Shown here in pieces: positions 24,280-33,039 of a DNA stretch of 64,000 nt. The stretch covers positions 62,001 through 126,000 of the forward strand of contig NZ_SMMI01000009.1 in NCBI RefSeq assembly GCF_009733535.1. The letters run 5' to 3'. Within the stretch, counting starts at the first letter, position 1. The number at the start of each line of letters is the position of its first letter. Below the pieces are notes generated by a model, which had not been told where the DNA came from, did no database searches, and worked only from the letters and a program-made list of their open reading frames with translations. Made by a program: the position numbers and the translations under genes. This DNA comes from Sphingobacterium endophyticum. GTDB taxonomy: Bacteria; Bacteroidota; Bacteroidia; Sphingobacteriales; Sphingobacteriaceae.

Positions 24280-25734
24280 ATGAGTCTTAAAGAACAAGCT
24301 GCAAAAGGAGTTTTCTGGATTTTTGCGGAACAATTTGGTTCACAGCTAATTGGATTTGGGATTAACCTGGTTTTGGCCAGGGTATTAATGCCTTCGGATT
24401 TTGGTACGATAGCGTTATACGGAGTTATTATGGCAATTGCACAAGTTTTGATCAATGGAGGGTTGACCAATAGCTTAATTCGGACTCAAAATGTAGACGA
24501 TAAAGATATGTCTACGGTATTTTGGTTTAATTTTGGGGTAAGTCTTATTCTTTATGCCATTATATATTTTATTGCCCCATTCGTTTCAGCTTTCTATAAT
24601 ATAGAGGTCTTAACCCCCTTAATGCGTACCTATGCATTAATATTGATTATTGATTCTTTTGCTGCAGTTCAAGCTACAAAAGTTGTCAAAGAAATGCAGT
24701 TTCAAACGGCGTTTAAAATTCAATTACCATCTATGCTTATTGGAGGAGCAACAGGGATCTATTTTGCTACGCATGGTTATGGAGTTTGGTCCCTTATTTA
24801 TTCATCGTTAATTCAGAATTTTGTATATACCGTACAATATTGGTTTTACAGTGATTGGAGGCCATCTTTTATATTTGATAAGGAAAAATTTAAGTATCAT
24901 TTTTCATTTGGAATCAAGTTGACAGCTTCATCCTTATTGGATACTATATTTAATAACCTGTATAATATTATTATTGGTAAGAAATTTTCTACTGAGGATC
25001 TAGGTTATTATAATCGAGCAGATTCTCTTAAGCAATTGCCGATAACAAATATTGCGGGAGCTTTAAACCGGGTAACCTTTCCCTTGTTTTCAAAACTTGC
25101 CCACGATGATGAGGCATTAAAAAGGTATTATCAGAACATCATTCAAGTTGTTATTTTTTTAATTGCTCCGCTTTCTGTTATGATGGTCGTCTTAGCGGAA
25201 CCAATAATCCGATTTTTATTAACGGAAAAGTGGTTGCCTTCCGTACCATATTTTAAGATCTTATCCATTGCGGGGATTTTTTATCCAATTCATGTTTATA
25301 ACCTAAACATACTTCAGGCTAAAGGTAGATCTGATCTGTTTTTAAAAATTGAAGTAATTAAAAAGATAATAACCGTTGTCATTATTATCATATCATTGAG
25401 ATTTGGAATGATGGGTTTAGTTTGGGGTGGGGTTGTTATCAATATTATTTCAGTATTCATCAATACATATTACACGACAAGGTTTATAAATTACCCTATT
25501 TTAAGTCAATTTGCTGATTTATTTCCTAGTATTTTACGAGCTTTGATAACAGGAAGTGTAATTTATCTAATAGACCATTATTTTCTTATAAATAACATTG
25601 ATTTAATTAGGTTGTTAGTTGGTGTTTCCTTATATTTATGCATCTATTTTGGAACAGCTTACCTGATGAAGACAAAAGAATTATCTGTTCTTTTCGATTT
25701 AATAAAGGGTAGTCGTAAGAAAACGGAAACATAA
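24280..25734 (+). CDS. Wzx-type flippase (WzxC-like polysaccharide transporter)
   Basis: The 484-residue protein has about fourteen membrane helices. It opens with the WzxC/TuaB-type start MSLKEQAAKGVFWIFAEQF, followed by ARVLMPSDFGTIALY, the usual first-helix signature of the polysaccharide transporter (MOP/MVF) superfamily. It is predicted to flip the undecaprenyl-linked repeat unit to the periplasmic face. It starts 45 bp after the SDR gene. A second, less similar MOP-type gene follows 9 bp later, so the locus codes for two flippase-like proteins; this one is the better match to bona fide Wzx. Confidence 0.88.
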   Translation: MSLKEQAAKGVFWIFAEQFGSQLIGFGINLVLARVLMPSDFGTIALYGVIMAIAQVLINGGLTNSLIRTQNVDDKDMSTVFWFNFGVSLILYAIIYFIAPFVSAFYNIEVLTPLMRTYALILIIDSFAAVQATKVVKEMQFQTAFKIQLPSMLIGGATGIYFATHGYGVWSLIYSSLIQNFVYTVQYWFYSDWRPSFIFDKEKFKYHFSFGIKLTASSLLDTIFNNLYNIIIGKKFSTEDLGYYNRADSLKQLPITNIAGALNRVTFPLFSKLAHDDEALKRYYQNIIQVVIFLIAPLSVMMVVLAEPIIRFLLTEKWLPSVPYFKILSIAGIFYPIHVYNLNILQAKGRSDLFLKIEVIKKIITVVIIIISLRFGMMGLVWGGVVINIISVFINTYYTTRFINYPILSQFADLFPSILRALITGSVIYLIDHYFLINNIDLIRLLVGVSLYLCIYFGTAYLMKTKELSVLFDLIKGSRKKTET

Positions 25735-25743
25735 TATTACTTT

Positions 25744-27153
25744 ATGCGCGTTAAATTAACCAAAAAGGATGTTGTTTGGAGTTATTTAGCGCAGTTCTTC
25801 AGCCTAGCTTCAGGAATATTCATTTTACCCTTAGTATTGAAGCTTCTATCTACCGATGAGATTGCTTTAAATTATTTAATTGGTTCTTTGGGGGCCATGG
25901 TTGCCCTGTTCGATTTCGGCTTTGCGCCTCAATTTGGCAGAAATATAACCTATGTATTTAGTGGGGCGCAAAATATCCATAAAACAGGCATTCAGACTGT
26001 TGAGTCTGGTGAGGAAATAAATTACAGGTTATTGGTAAATATGATTTATACAGCAAAGGCTGTGTATTTTCGGATTGCGTTATCATCCTTTATCCTGCTT
26101 AGCACATTTGGCACATGGTATATCTATGAAGTGACCAACGGTTTTCAGACGGTTGATCATGTTATCTGGATTTGGGCAACTACAATCGTGTCGATTTTTT
26201 TAAGTTTTTACTTTTCATATTTTGACTCCCTGTTAATAGGTAGGGGCTTGATTAAACAGGCTCGAATTTCCGCTATAATATCAAAGGCTACTTATATTCT
26301 ATTTTCAATCACTTTGCTACTTCTAGGTTTTGGATTGCTGGGTGTCGTTCTTTCAAGTTTGGCGTCCTCGTTGATCTATCGATATATTTCATATCGTTTT
26401 TTTTATGACGAAGAATTTCTCCAAAAGATTAGAGAGGTTAAAATTGATAAGGTATTGAGTAAGGAGTTGTTTAATAAGCTATGGCATAACTCGAGTAAGT
26501 TGGGTTTGGTTATCGTTTCAGCATATGCCATTAATAATTTGAGTATGTTTTTGGCGGGATTATTTTTAAGTAGTGAAGAGGTTGCTTCTTATGGGTTGTT
26601 GATTCAATTAGTTGGAATAATTTCTATGGTATCAGGTACTCTTTTTAGCAGTTATAATCCGACTTTTTCTTATTTAAGGATTTCAAATAAACTGGCAGAG
26701 CTATTGGGGACTTTTTCGTTCACGATTATCGTTTATTTATTGCTATTTATTATCGGATCCACTATTTTGATTTTCCTAGGGCCTATCATATTGAAATTTA
26801 TAGGGTCTAATGCCGTGCTTCCGGCAGTGCCAATTATGCTAGTGTATTGTTTGGTTGTGTTATTGGAAAATAACCATTCGAATTTTGCGACGCTGATAGT
26901 GACGAAGAATGAGGTTCCGTTCTTTAAATCATCCATCATTGCTGGAATTTTTGTTGCTGTAGGCGATTTTATCATTCTTAAGTATTTCTCTTTTGGAATT
27001 ATGGGGTTAATCCTTGTTCAAGGAATTGTTCAATTAGGTTATGCAAATTGGAAGTGGCCATTAGTGGTTTGCAGGGAATTCTCGACCAACTATTTCTATA
27101 TTTTGAAGCTAGGACTAAAGGTAATGTTTCAGAAAGTTAAAGTTCTTATATGA
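25744..27153 (+). CDS. Second flippase-like membrane protein (MOP superfamily)
   Basis: The 469-residue polytopic protein has about twelve to fourteen membrane helices in the Wzx/MATE-like pattern: LAQFFSLASGIFILPLVLK as first helix, then GAMVALFDFGFAPQFGRNI, a typical O-unit flippase segment, and a charged loop near residues 85-98. It is only distantly like the preceding gene product. Two flippase genes may mean two lipid-linked glycans, or that this one acts on a decoration. Its stop overlaps the next start (ATGA at 27150-27153), coupling it to the frameshifted GT2 gene. Confidence 0.75.
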   Translation: MRVKLTKKDVVWSYLAQFFSLASGIFILPLVLKLLSTDEIALNYLIGSLGAMVALFDFGFAPQFGRNITYVFSGAQNIHKTGIQTVESGEEINYRLLVNMIYTAKAVYFRIALSSFILLSTFGTWYIYEVTNGFQTVDHVIWIWATTIVSIFLSFYFSYFDSLLIGRGLIKQARISAIISKATYILFSITLLLLGFGLLGVVLSSLASSLIYRYISYRFFYDEEFLQKIREVKIDKVLSKELFNKLWHNSSKLGLVIVSAYAINNLSMFLAGLFLSSEEVASYGLLIQLVGIISMVSGTLFSSYNPTFSYLRISNKLAELLGTFSFTIIVYLLLFIIGSTILIFLGPIILKFIGSNAVLPAVPIMLVYCLVVLLENNHSNFATLIVTKNEVPFFKSSIIAGIFVAVGDFIILKYFSFGIMGLILVQGIVQLGYANWKWPLVVCREFSTNYFYILKLGLKVMFQKVKVLI

Positions 27154-27755
27154 ATAAATTAGCTATTGTAATTCCATATTACAAAATTGATTTTTTTGAA
27201 GATTGCATAAAATCCATTTCATGTCAGACCAGTAAGGATTTTAAAGTTTATATAGGAAACGACGCGAGCCCCGTTGATCCGATTTCTATTATAGAAAATT
27301 ACCTGAACCCATCACAATATGAATATTACGAATACGAAGATAATTTGGGAGGCAAGAATCTAGCATTGCAATGGTCTCGTATTCTAGAGCAAGTTAGTGA
27401 GGAATGGTTTCAGATATTGGGTGATGATGATTCAATTGGGGAGAATTTTGTGGAAGAATTTTATAAAAATTTGCCTGATCTCAATGAAGAAGTAAATGTT
27501 CTGAAGATGAATAACTGTTTAAAGTTTATAAATGGTTCGGAACAGAGGTTTTATGAAGGGTTCTCTACGGGATTTTATAATAGTTTTGATTTAATCAGAA
27601 GAAAATTGGCAGGTGGTCTCAACAGTAGTTTGAGTGAGCATATTTTTCGAACGAAAAAATATCATGAAGTAGGTTTTGATATTTTTCCTTTGGCCTGGCA
27701 TACTGATGATCTGTTTTTGATAAAAATGAGTGATTTCAATGATTTATATTTTTAA
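27150..27755 (+). CDS. Family 2 glycosyltransferase, N-terminal part of a frameshifted gene
   Basis: The 201-residue frame has the GT-A start MNKLAIVIPYYKIDFFEDCI, the nucleotide-binding region (GNDASPVDP), and the metal-binding acidic motif in ILGDDDSIG. It stops early at a TAA directly after TAT-TTT, in a run of five T (27749-27753). Coding continues in the -1 frame through 28081, giving a combined 310 or so residues, the usual length and the same domain plan as the GT2 at 34685. One missing T would explain it. Translation starts within an ATGA overlap with the flippase gene. Whether the gene is broken or the assembly has an error cannot be decided here. Confidence 0.8.
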   Translation: MNKLAIVIPYYKIDFFEDCIKSISCQTSKDFKVYIGNDASPVDPISIIENYLNPSQYEYYEYEDNLGGKNLALQWSRILEQVSEEWFQILGDDDSIGENFVEEFYKNLPDLNEEVNVLKMNNCLKFINGSEQRFYEGFSTGFYNSFDLIRRKLAGGLNSSLSEHIFRTKKYHEVGFDIFPLAWHTDDLFLIKMSDFNDLYF

Positions 27756-28081
27756 AGGAGTCGGAGGTTATCATTCGTGTATTTGAGAATAGCACATCCG
27801 GATCTAAGGAGAATTTAAAAGAGAAGGTTGAAGCTACGGATAAATTTTTCAAAATATTCAGCGATCTAATTATAGAAAGAAATTTAGGATGGTCGAAAGA
27901 AAGGCAGTTCTTAAATGCTATCAAGAGATATAGATCAGAATTAGCAGAAGAATCTTTGAGGGCTATATTTTGTTCCTTTGGAATTAAGGGCTGGTTCTTC
28001 TATTTAAATTATCAAATAAGGCTTTTGCTTAAGAATTTGGTTCCCAATAATTTACTTCGCACAATTACTGAAAATAGATAA
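27752..28081 (+). pseudogene. C-terminal remainder of the frameshifted GT2 gene
   Basis: In the frame beginning TTA at 27752 the DNA stays open for about 110 codons to TAA at 28079-28081. It encodes LKESEVIIRVFENSTSG and a basic/hydrophobic ending (FGIKGWFFYLNYQIRLLLK), as seen in C termini of Bacteroidota GT2 enzymes. It has no start codon or Shine-Dalgarno of its own and directly continues the sense of 27150-27755. Its codon use looks like that of its neighbours, so the shift is recent or an artefact. Confidence 0.75.
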
Positions 28082-28161
28082 AATATAATGTATTAAGAAA
28101 AAATAATATTATTAGTATATATTTATACTTTTAGTTATTTTTACTTTATATTTTTCTATTT

Positions 28162-29181
28162 ATGATTAAAGTTGGAATTATAATTCCAGTATATAATGTT
28201 GAGACCTATATAAGGGAATGTTTTGACTCTGTCTGTGGGCAGAATTATGCATTTATTGAATGCATTTTTGTTGATGATAAAAGTTCTGATAGGAGCTATG
28301 GGATGTTGCAGGAGTTAATCAGTAATTATTCTGGAAATATAGATTTCAAACTGTTGTCAAATGAGGAGAATAAAGGAGCGTCTGCGGCAAGGAACAAAGG
28401 GGTTATTTCGAGCAATTCGGATTATTTATACTTTATGGACAGTGATGATACGATCACAGCGACTTGTATAGATGAACTTGTTTGCCATGTTTATTTGCAT
28501 CCGGAGGTTGATTTGGTGCAAGGGGAGATGTTATGTGAAAATCAAATGTTGATTAATGATTTATGCATATCTAAAAAAGGCTTTCCCGATTTTTCCAATA
28601 ATAAGTATTGGGTACGGTCCATCACATTCAACAGTTTACCAATATCACCATGTAATAAATTAATCCGTTCGGATTTATTAAAAAGGAATAAATTATATTT
28701 TAAGGAAGGGATTGTAAATGAAGATGCTTTATGGATTTATGAATTGAGGATGCATATAAAGACTATAGCCTTTCATTATCCATATACGTATAGGTATCGA
28801 ATGACTCCAGGTTCAGTTACGATTTCTTCGAAAAATGAAAGGAAAAGGATTGAGGATTTATTTTTCATATTGGATGAATATATAAAAGGAATTGACGGAG
28901 AATTTAAAGCATTGGATAATTTTGGGATCCTAAAACAGTTTTACAATGCGAAGCTAATTAACGTGTCCGTAGAGAATGATCGATATTTTCGAAAAAACTT
29001 TGCTTATTCCATTAAAAAAGTGGTTAAAGATGATAAGGTTATCGGCCTTTATAAGCTATTTTTCTTATATTTAAAGCTTCCAGGTGCGATTTTTGGAAAC
29101 ACATTGTTTTTTTGGAAAAAGATTTTAGGTTTATTATATAGGTATAATAAATTGGTTGAGAGAAAGCAGTTTTTTTTCTAA
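28162..29181 (+). CDS. Family 2 glycosyltransferase
   Basis: The 339-residue GT-A enzyme starts with MIKVGIIIPVYNVETYIREC. The nucleotide-sugar sites are DDKSSDRS near residue 37 and the DxD-like MDSDDTIT near 92, and the acceptor-side helix includes ASAARNKGV. The last 70 residues are hydrophobic-basic and may attach to the inner membrane. It is a cytoplasmic inverting transferase adding one sugar to the lipid-linked unit; donor unknown. An 80-bp AT-rich gap separates it from the frameshifted GT2. Confidence 0.88.
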   Translation: MIKVGIIIPVYNVETYIRECFDSVCGQNYAFIECIFVDDKSSDRSYGMLQELISNYSGNIDFKLLSNEENKGASAARNKGVISSNSDYLYFMDSDDTITATCIDELVCHVYLHPEVDLVQGEMLCENQMLINDLCISKKGFPDFSNNKYWVRSITFNSLPISPCNKLIRSDLLKRNKLYFKEGIVNEDALWIYELRMHIKTIAFHYPYTYRYRMTPGSVTISSKNERKRIEDLFFILDEYIKGIDGEFKALDNFGILKQFYNAKLINVSVENDRYFRKNFAYSIKKVVKDDKVIGLYKLFFLYLKLPGAIFGNTLFFWKKILGLLYRYNKLVERKQFFF

Positions 29182-29242
29182 AATTCACACTGGTTAGCTA
29201 TACTATTAATTAATTACACATAACTCATAGTTAACTATTTTT

Positions 29243-30343
29243 ATGAAAAGTGTTAAAGCGATTGCTTTTTATCTTCCTCAATTTCATCCAATTCCGGAGA
29301 ATGATCTATGGTGGGGTAAGGGATTTACCGAATGGACGAATGTTGCGAAAGCCAAGCCGATGTTCGATGGTCATTATCAGCCTCATGTTCCAGCTGATTT
29401 AGGTTTTTATGATTTGCGGGTACCTGAAACACGGGAAGCGCAGGCCAATCTGGCGAGGGAATATGGTATTTCGGCATTTTGTTATTGGCATTATTGGTTT
29501 GGAAATGGTAAAAGGATATTAGAGCGTCCTTTTCAGGAGGTTTTGGAGAGTAAAAGTCCAGATTTTCCATTTTGTTTGGCATGGGCAAATGAGTCTTGGA
29601 GTGGCATTTGGCATGGTAATCCAAAAACAGTTTTAATGGAACAGGTTTATCCAGGAGAACAAGATTATATTGATCATTTCAATGCTATATTGCCTGCCTT
29701 TAAAGATAATCGCTATTTCAAAGTTGATGGTAAACCTTTATTTATGGTGTACAAGCCAATGGAAATTCCTGATTTGGACTTGTTTGTTTCAACATTCAGA
29801 AGGTTGGCAAAAGAGAATGACCTTGAAGGAATTCATTTAGTTGCTACCAATGTTGATCCGGATTGGGATACGAAGAAATACGGTTTCGACGCCTTGACGC
29901 CTGCAGTTCATACGAAGGATTCTTATTTAAAATCTGCAAATAAATTTGTTGACCTATATCGTAGGGCAAAGACCAGTCGATTAAATAAATATTACAAGAA
30001 AATATTCAAAAAACCAACAAGGATTTACAACTATAAAGATGCCATTCAAGAATTTACGGAGGATTCGAAAGGTAATATTTATTACCCTACGGTAATTCCA
30101 AATTGGGATAACAGTCCAAGGAGTGGCTTAAATGGTTTTGTACTCCATAATTCTACTCCAGCCTTATTTAAGAAGGCGATGGTAAATGCGGTGAACATGG
30201 TTAAGAAATATGATTCAGATAATCATATTGTATTTATAAAATCATGGAATGAATGGGCAGAGGGGAATCATTTAGAGCCGGATTTAAAATTTGGACATCA
30301 ATATCTACAGGTTGTAAAGGATGTCCTACAAACAAAAGATTAG
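29243..30343 (+). CDS. WbsX-type glycan enzyme (GH99-like domain)
   Basis: The 366-residue protein has all main WbsX signatures: AFYLPQFHPIPENDLWWGKG at the N terminus, FTEWTNVAKA, GISAFCYWHYWFGNGKR, LAWANESWSGIW, and KSWNEWAEGNHLEPD near the C terminus. WbsX proteins are a Bacteroidota/proteobacterial family found in O-antigen loci, often called glycosyltransferases, but with a TIM-barrel fold related to GH99 endo-mannosidases. It has no signal peptide, so it acts in the cytoplasm. Whether it is a transferase or hydrolase is not settled by sequence. Confidence 0.9.
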   Translation: MKSVKAIAFYLPQFHPIPENDLWWGKGFTEWTNVAKAKPMFDGHYQPHVPADLGFYDLRVPETREAQANLAREYGISAFCYWHYWFGNGKRILERPFQEVLESKSPDFPFCLAWANESWSGIWHGNPKTVLMEQVYPGEQDYIDHFNAILPAFKDNRYFKVDGKPLFMVYKPMEIPDLDLFVSTFRRLAKENDLEGIHLVATNVDPDWDTKKYGFDALTPAVHTKDSYLKSANKFVDLYRRAKTSRLNKYYKKIFKKPTRIYNYKDAIQEFTEDSKGNIYYPTVIPNWDNSPRSGLNGFVLHNSTPALFKKAMVNAVNMVKKYDSDNHIVFIKSWNEWAEGNHLEPDLKFGHQYLQVVKDVLQTKD

Positions 30344-30402
30344 TTGATTAGTTAGGTCAAACAATGAGATTGTTTAAGTAATTTTCCAAAGAATTAAGAG
30401 AA

Positions 30403-31485
30403 ATGATACCAGTCACAAAGCCGTTTTTACCACCGATTGAAGACTATAAGAAGTATCTAGATGATATTTGGTCTAGGAATTGGTTGACCAACATGGGGCC
30501 ATTAGCCAGTAAGTTGGAGATGACATTAAAGGATTATCTTTCTGTCAACCATTTATTGTATGTAACTAATGGTACAGTTGCACTTCAATTGGCCATAAAA
30601 GCTTTGGAATTGAATGGAGAGATAATTACTACGCCATTTTCCTTTGTAGCGACGACTTCATCAATAGTATGGGAAGGCTGTATGCCAAAGTTTGTTGATA
30701 TAGATCCACATACTTTGAACATTGATCCGTCAAAGATTGAGGCGGCGATTGGTCCTGATACCTCTGCGATATTAGCCACTCATGTTTATGGTAATCCTTG
30801 CGACGTTGAAGCTATCGACAAAATTGCAAAGAAACATAATCTAAAGGTGATTTATGACGGAGCTCATGCATTTGGTGTCAAGGTGAATGGGAAATCCATT
30901 TTTGAATATGGAGATATAAGTACATGCAGTTTGCATGCGACGAAATTATATCATAGTGCTGAGGGGGGATTGGTTATCACCAAAGATTCAGAGCTTCTCA
31001 AGAAAATTGCCCATATGCGAAATTTTGGTATTTCAGGGTATAGTAGTTTTTCGGATTTAGGATTAAACGGGAAGAATTCTGAGCTACATGCTGCAATGGG
31101 ATTGGTAAATTTTGATTGGCTGGAAAGGATAATTTCCAGGCGTTTGGAAATTACGGAGAGGTATGCAGAAAATCTAAAAAATATAAAGGCTAAAGTTCCG
31201 GTCTGGCATAAAAATTCAAACCAAAATGGTGCATATTTAGTTTATGTATTAGAATCTGAGGATTTATTATTAAAGATTAAGTCTACACTGGATTCATTTG
31301 AGATTTTTACTAGGCGGTATTTTTATCCAAGTCTTTCTTCCAGTTTACCGTATTTAAGTCCGGTTGACATGGAAATTACAGATGATATTGCAAGAAGGGT
31401 ATTGTGTTTGCCATTATATTATGAATTAACAAATGATGAAGTAGATTGGATTTGTCGATTAATTTTAAGAAGTCAAAACAATTAG
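30403..31485 (+). CDS. DegT/DnrJ/EryC1/StrS sugar aminotransferase
   Basis: The 360-residue fold-type I PLP enzyme has Lys181 as Schiff-base residue (SLHATKLYHSAEGG), Asp152 (YDGAHAFG) for the pyridine nitrogen, and the TNGTVALQLA cofactor loop. It would turn a 4-keto (or 3-keto) nucleotide sugar into an amino sugar, for example dTDP-4-keto-6-deoxyglucose to an amino-dideoxy sugar. The NeuD-like acyltransferase gene begins 3 bp after it and a WbqC gene follows, together making an N-acylated amino sugar. The RmlA/RmlB enzymes that would supply the substrate are not in the window. Confidence 0.92.
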   Translation: MIPVTKPFLPPIEDYKKYLDDIWSRNWLTNMGPLASKLEMTLKDYLSVNHLLYVTNGTVALQLAIKALELNGEIITTPFSFVATTSSIVWEGCMPKFVDIDPHTLNIDPSKIEAAIGPDTSAILATHVYGNPCDVEAIDKIAKKHNLKVIYDGAHAFGVKVNGKSIFEYGDISTCSLHATKLYHSAEGGLVITKDSELLKKIAHMRNFGISGYSSFSDLGLNGKNSELHAAMGLVNFDWLERIISRRLEITERYAENLKNIKAKVPVWHKNSNQNGAYLVYVLESEDLLLKIKSTLDSFEIFTRRYFYPSLSSSLPYLSPVDMEITDDIARRVLCLPLYYELTNDEVDWICRLILRSQNN

Positions 31486-31488
31486 CTC

Positions 31489-32127
31489 ATGTTAATTTTC
31501 GGTGCAAAAGGCTTTGCAAAAGAAGTATTAGAAGTCAGTTTAGAAAAAGAAAGTAGAAAAGATATTGTTTTTTACGATGATATTTCATCGGATTTACCTG
31601 ATAGGTTATATAATGAATTTAGGATTCTAAGGACATTAGATCAGGCGAGAGCATATTTGGATAAAGAAGATAAGCGTTTTGTATTGGGATTAGGGGGTCC
31701 GATGCTGAGGTATTCTAGCTTTGATAAATTTGTTGGGATCGGTGGGAATCCGTATTCATTGATATCTTCAACGAGTAGAATTGGTTCTTTTGGAGTAGTC
31801 ATAGAAGAGGGAGTTAATGTCATGCTAAATGCAGTTATTACGAATGATGTAAAAATTGGAAAAGGCGTATTAATAAATCAGATAGCTTCAATAGGACATG
31901 ATGTCGAAATTGGGGAATTTGTTGAGGTCTGTCCTGGAGTAGCGATAGCGGGTCATTGCAGTATTGGGAAATTTAGTTTTTTAGGAACGAATAGTACAAT
32001 TCTGCCCAATGTAAAAATCGGTGAACGCGTTATTGTTGGCGCTGGTTCAGTAATTAATAGAGATATTCCGGATGGCTGCACCGTTGTAGGGGTACCCGGA
32101 AAGATTATAAAAACAAACAATTATTAA
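31489..32127 (+). CDS. NeuD/PglD-type sugar O/N-acyltransferase
   Basis: The 212-residue enzyme has an N-terminal Rossmann-like nucleotide-sugar part beginning LIFGAKGFAKEVLE, followed by a left-handed beta-helix of hexapeptide repeats (VKIGKGVLIN, VEIGEFVEVC, VKIGERVIVG). Candidate catalytic His137 lies in IASIGHDVEIGE, matching the general base of PglD. It most likely acetylates the amino group made by the aminotransferase 3 bp upstream; PglD and sialic-acid O-acetyltransferases are the nearest precedents. The 3-bp spacing implies translational coupling. Confidence 0.88.
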   Translation: MLIFGAKGFAKEVLEVSLEKESRKDIVFYDDISSDLPDRLYNEFRILRTLDQARAYLDKEDKRFVLGLGGPMLRYSSFDKFVGIGGNPYSLISSTSRIGSFGVVIEEGVNVMLNAVITNDVKIGKGVLINQIASIGHDVEIGEFVEVCPGVAIAGHCSIGKFSFLGTNSTILPNVKIGERVIVGAGSVINRDIPDGCTVVGVPGKIIKTNNY

Positions 32128-32253
32128 AAAGGGATAATAGTTTAATAATAAAAATAAATAGGTTAAAATGAAATAAAAGGAAGAATAACATTTGAAAATC
32201 ACACAAAACTAAACACTCACACACTAATAGTAAAATCTTAAGAACAAGTCATT

Positions 32254-32976
32254 ATGCTTAGAGAAAAAATAGGTATAATGCAACCATATTTCTTTCCTTA
32301 TTTAGGATATATCAGTTTGATAAAACATACTGATCGATTTATCCTACTAGATACAGTTCAATTTATAAGAAGGGGCTGGATCGAAAGAAATCGAATTTTA
32401 AAACAAAAGGAAGGGTGGTTGTATATTCAAGTCCCACTGAAGAAAGATAACGGTAGGTCGACTTTGATTAAAGATTGTGTTTTGGACAATTCAAAACCTT
32501 GGAAAGAAAAAATTTTAGCTCAATTTTCTATTTATAAAAAAATAGCGCCCAATTACGTGGACACTATGGAGTTTTTAGAGAAGACATTATCTAAAAATTT
32601 TGTTGATATCACATCATTAGACAAGCATATTTTGGAAGAAATATGTAAATACCTGGACATGCCAAGGGAGATTTCCATTTTTTCGGAGATGGATTTAACG
32701 ATAGAGAAGCCGGAAGATTCGGACGAATGGGCATTAAATATCTGTAAATGCATTGGATCAAAGCTTACTTATATAAACCCAAGTGGTGGTAAAAGTTTTT
32801 TTGATAGGAGTAAGTATGACAATGCAGATATCAATATGTATTTCCATGAATTACAAATTAAAGACTATAAGCAGGGATACCGGGAGTTTGAGCCCAATCT
32901 CTCCATATTAGACGCAATGATGTTTAACACAAAGGAGGAGATTCATGATATGTTAGATCAATTTCAACTATCATGA
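32254..32976 (+). CDS. WbqC-family protein
   Basis: The 240-residue protein opens with the WbqC signature IGIMQPYFFPYLGYISLI and continues with LDTVQFIRRGWIERNRIL and INPSGGKSFFD. WbqC-family members occur in O-antigen and capsule loci next to amino-sugar genes; some are thought to act in acylation of dideoxyamino sugars, but biochemical proof is thin. Its position after DegT and NeuD-like genes supports a part in the same sugar. A 126-bp AT-rich gap precedes it. No membrane or signal segment. Confidence 0.88.
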   Translation: MLREKIGIMQPYFFPYLGYISLIKHTDRFILLDTVQFIRRGWIERNRILKQKEGWLYIQVPLKKDNGRSTLIKDCVLDNSKPWKEKILAQFSIYKKIAPNYVDTMEFLEKTLSKNFVDITSLDKHILEEICKYLDMPREISIFSEMDLTIEKPEDSDEWALNICKCIGSKLTYINPSGGKSFFDRSKYDNADINMYFHELQIKDYKQGYREFEPNLSILDAMMFNTKEEIHDMLDQFQLS

Positions 32977-33039
32977 TTCTGTGTCACATCATTTAGTAAA
33001 CCAAAATTTATTAACCTATTTAAAAACTAAATTTTTATC

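Noticed and set aside
23979..24470. 163-codon minus-strand frame
   Set aside because: Antisense to the ends of two clear genes (SDR enzyme and flippase); no family features.
29325..29624. 99-codon minus-strand frame
   Set aside because: Antisense to the strongly conserved WbsX motifs, so it is a shadow frame.
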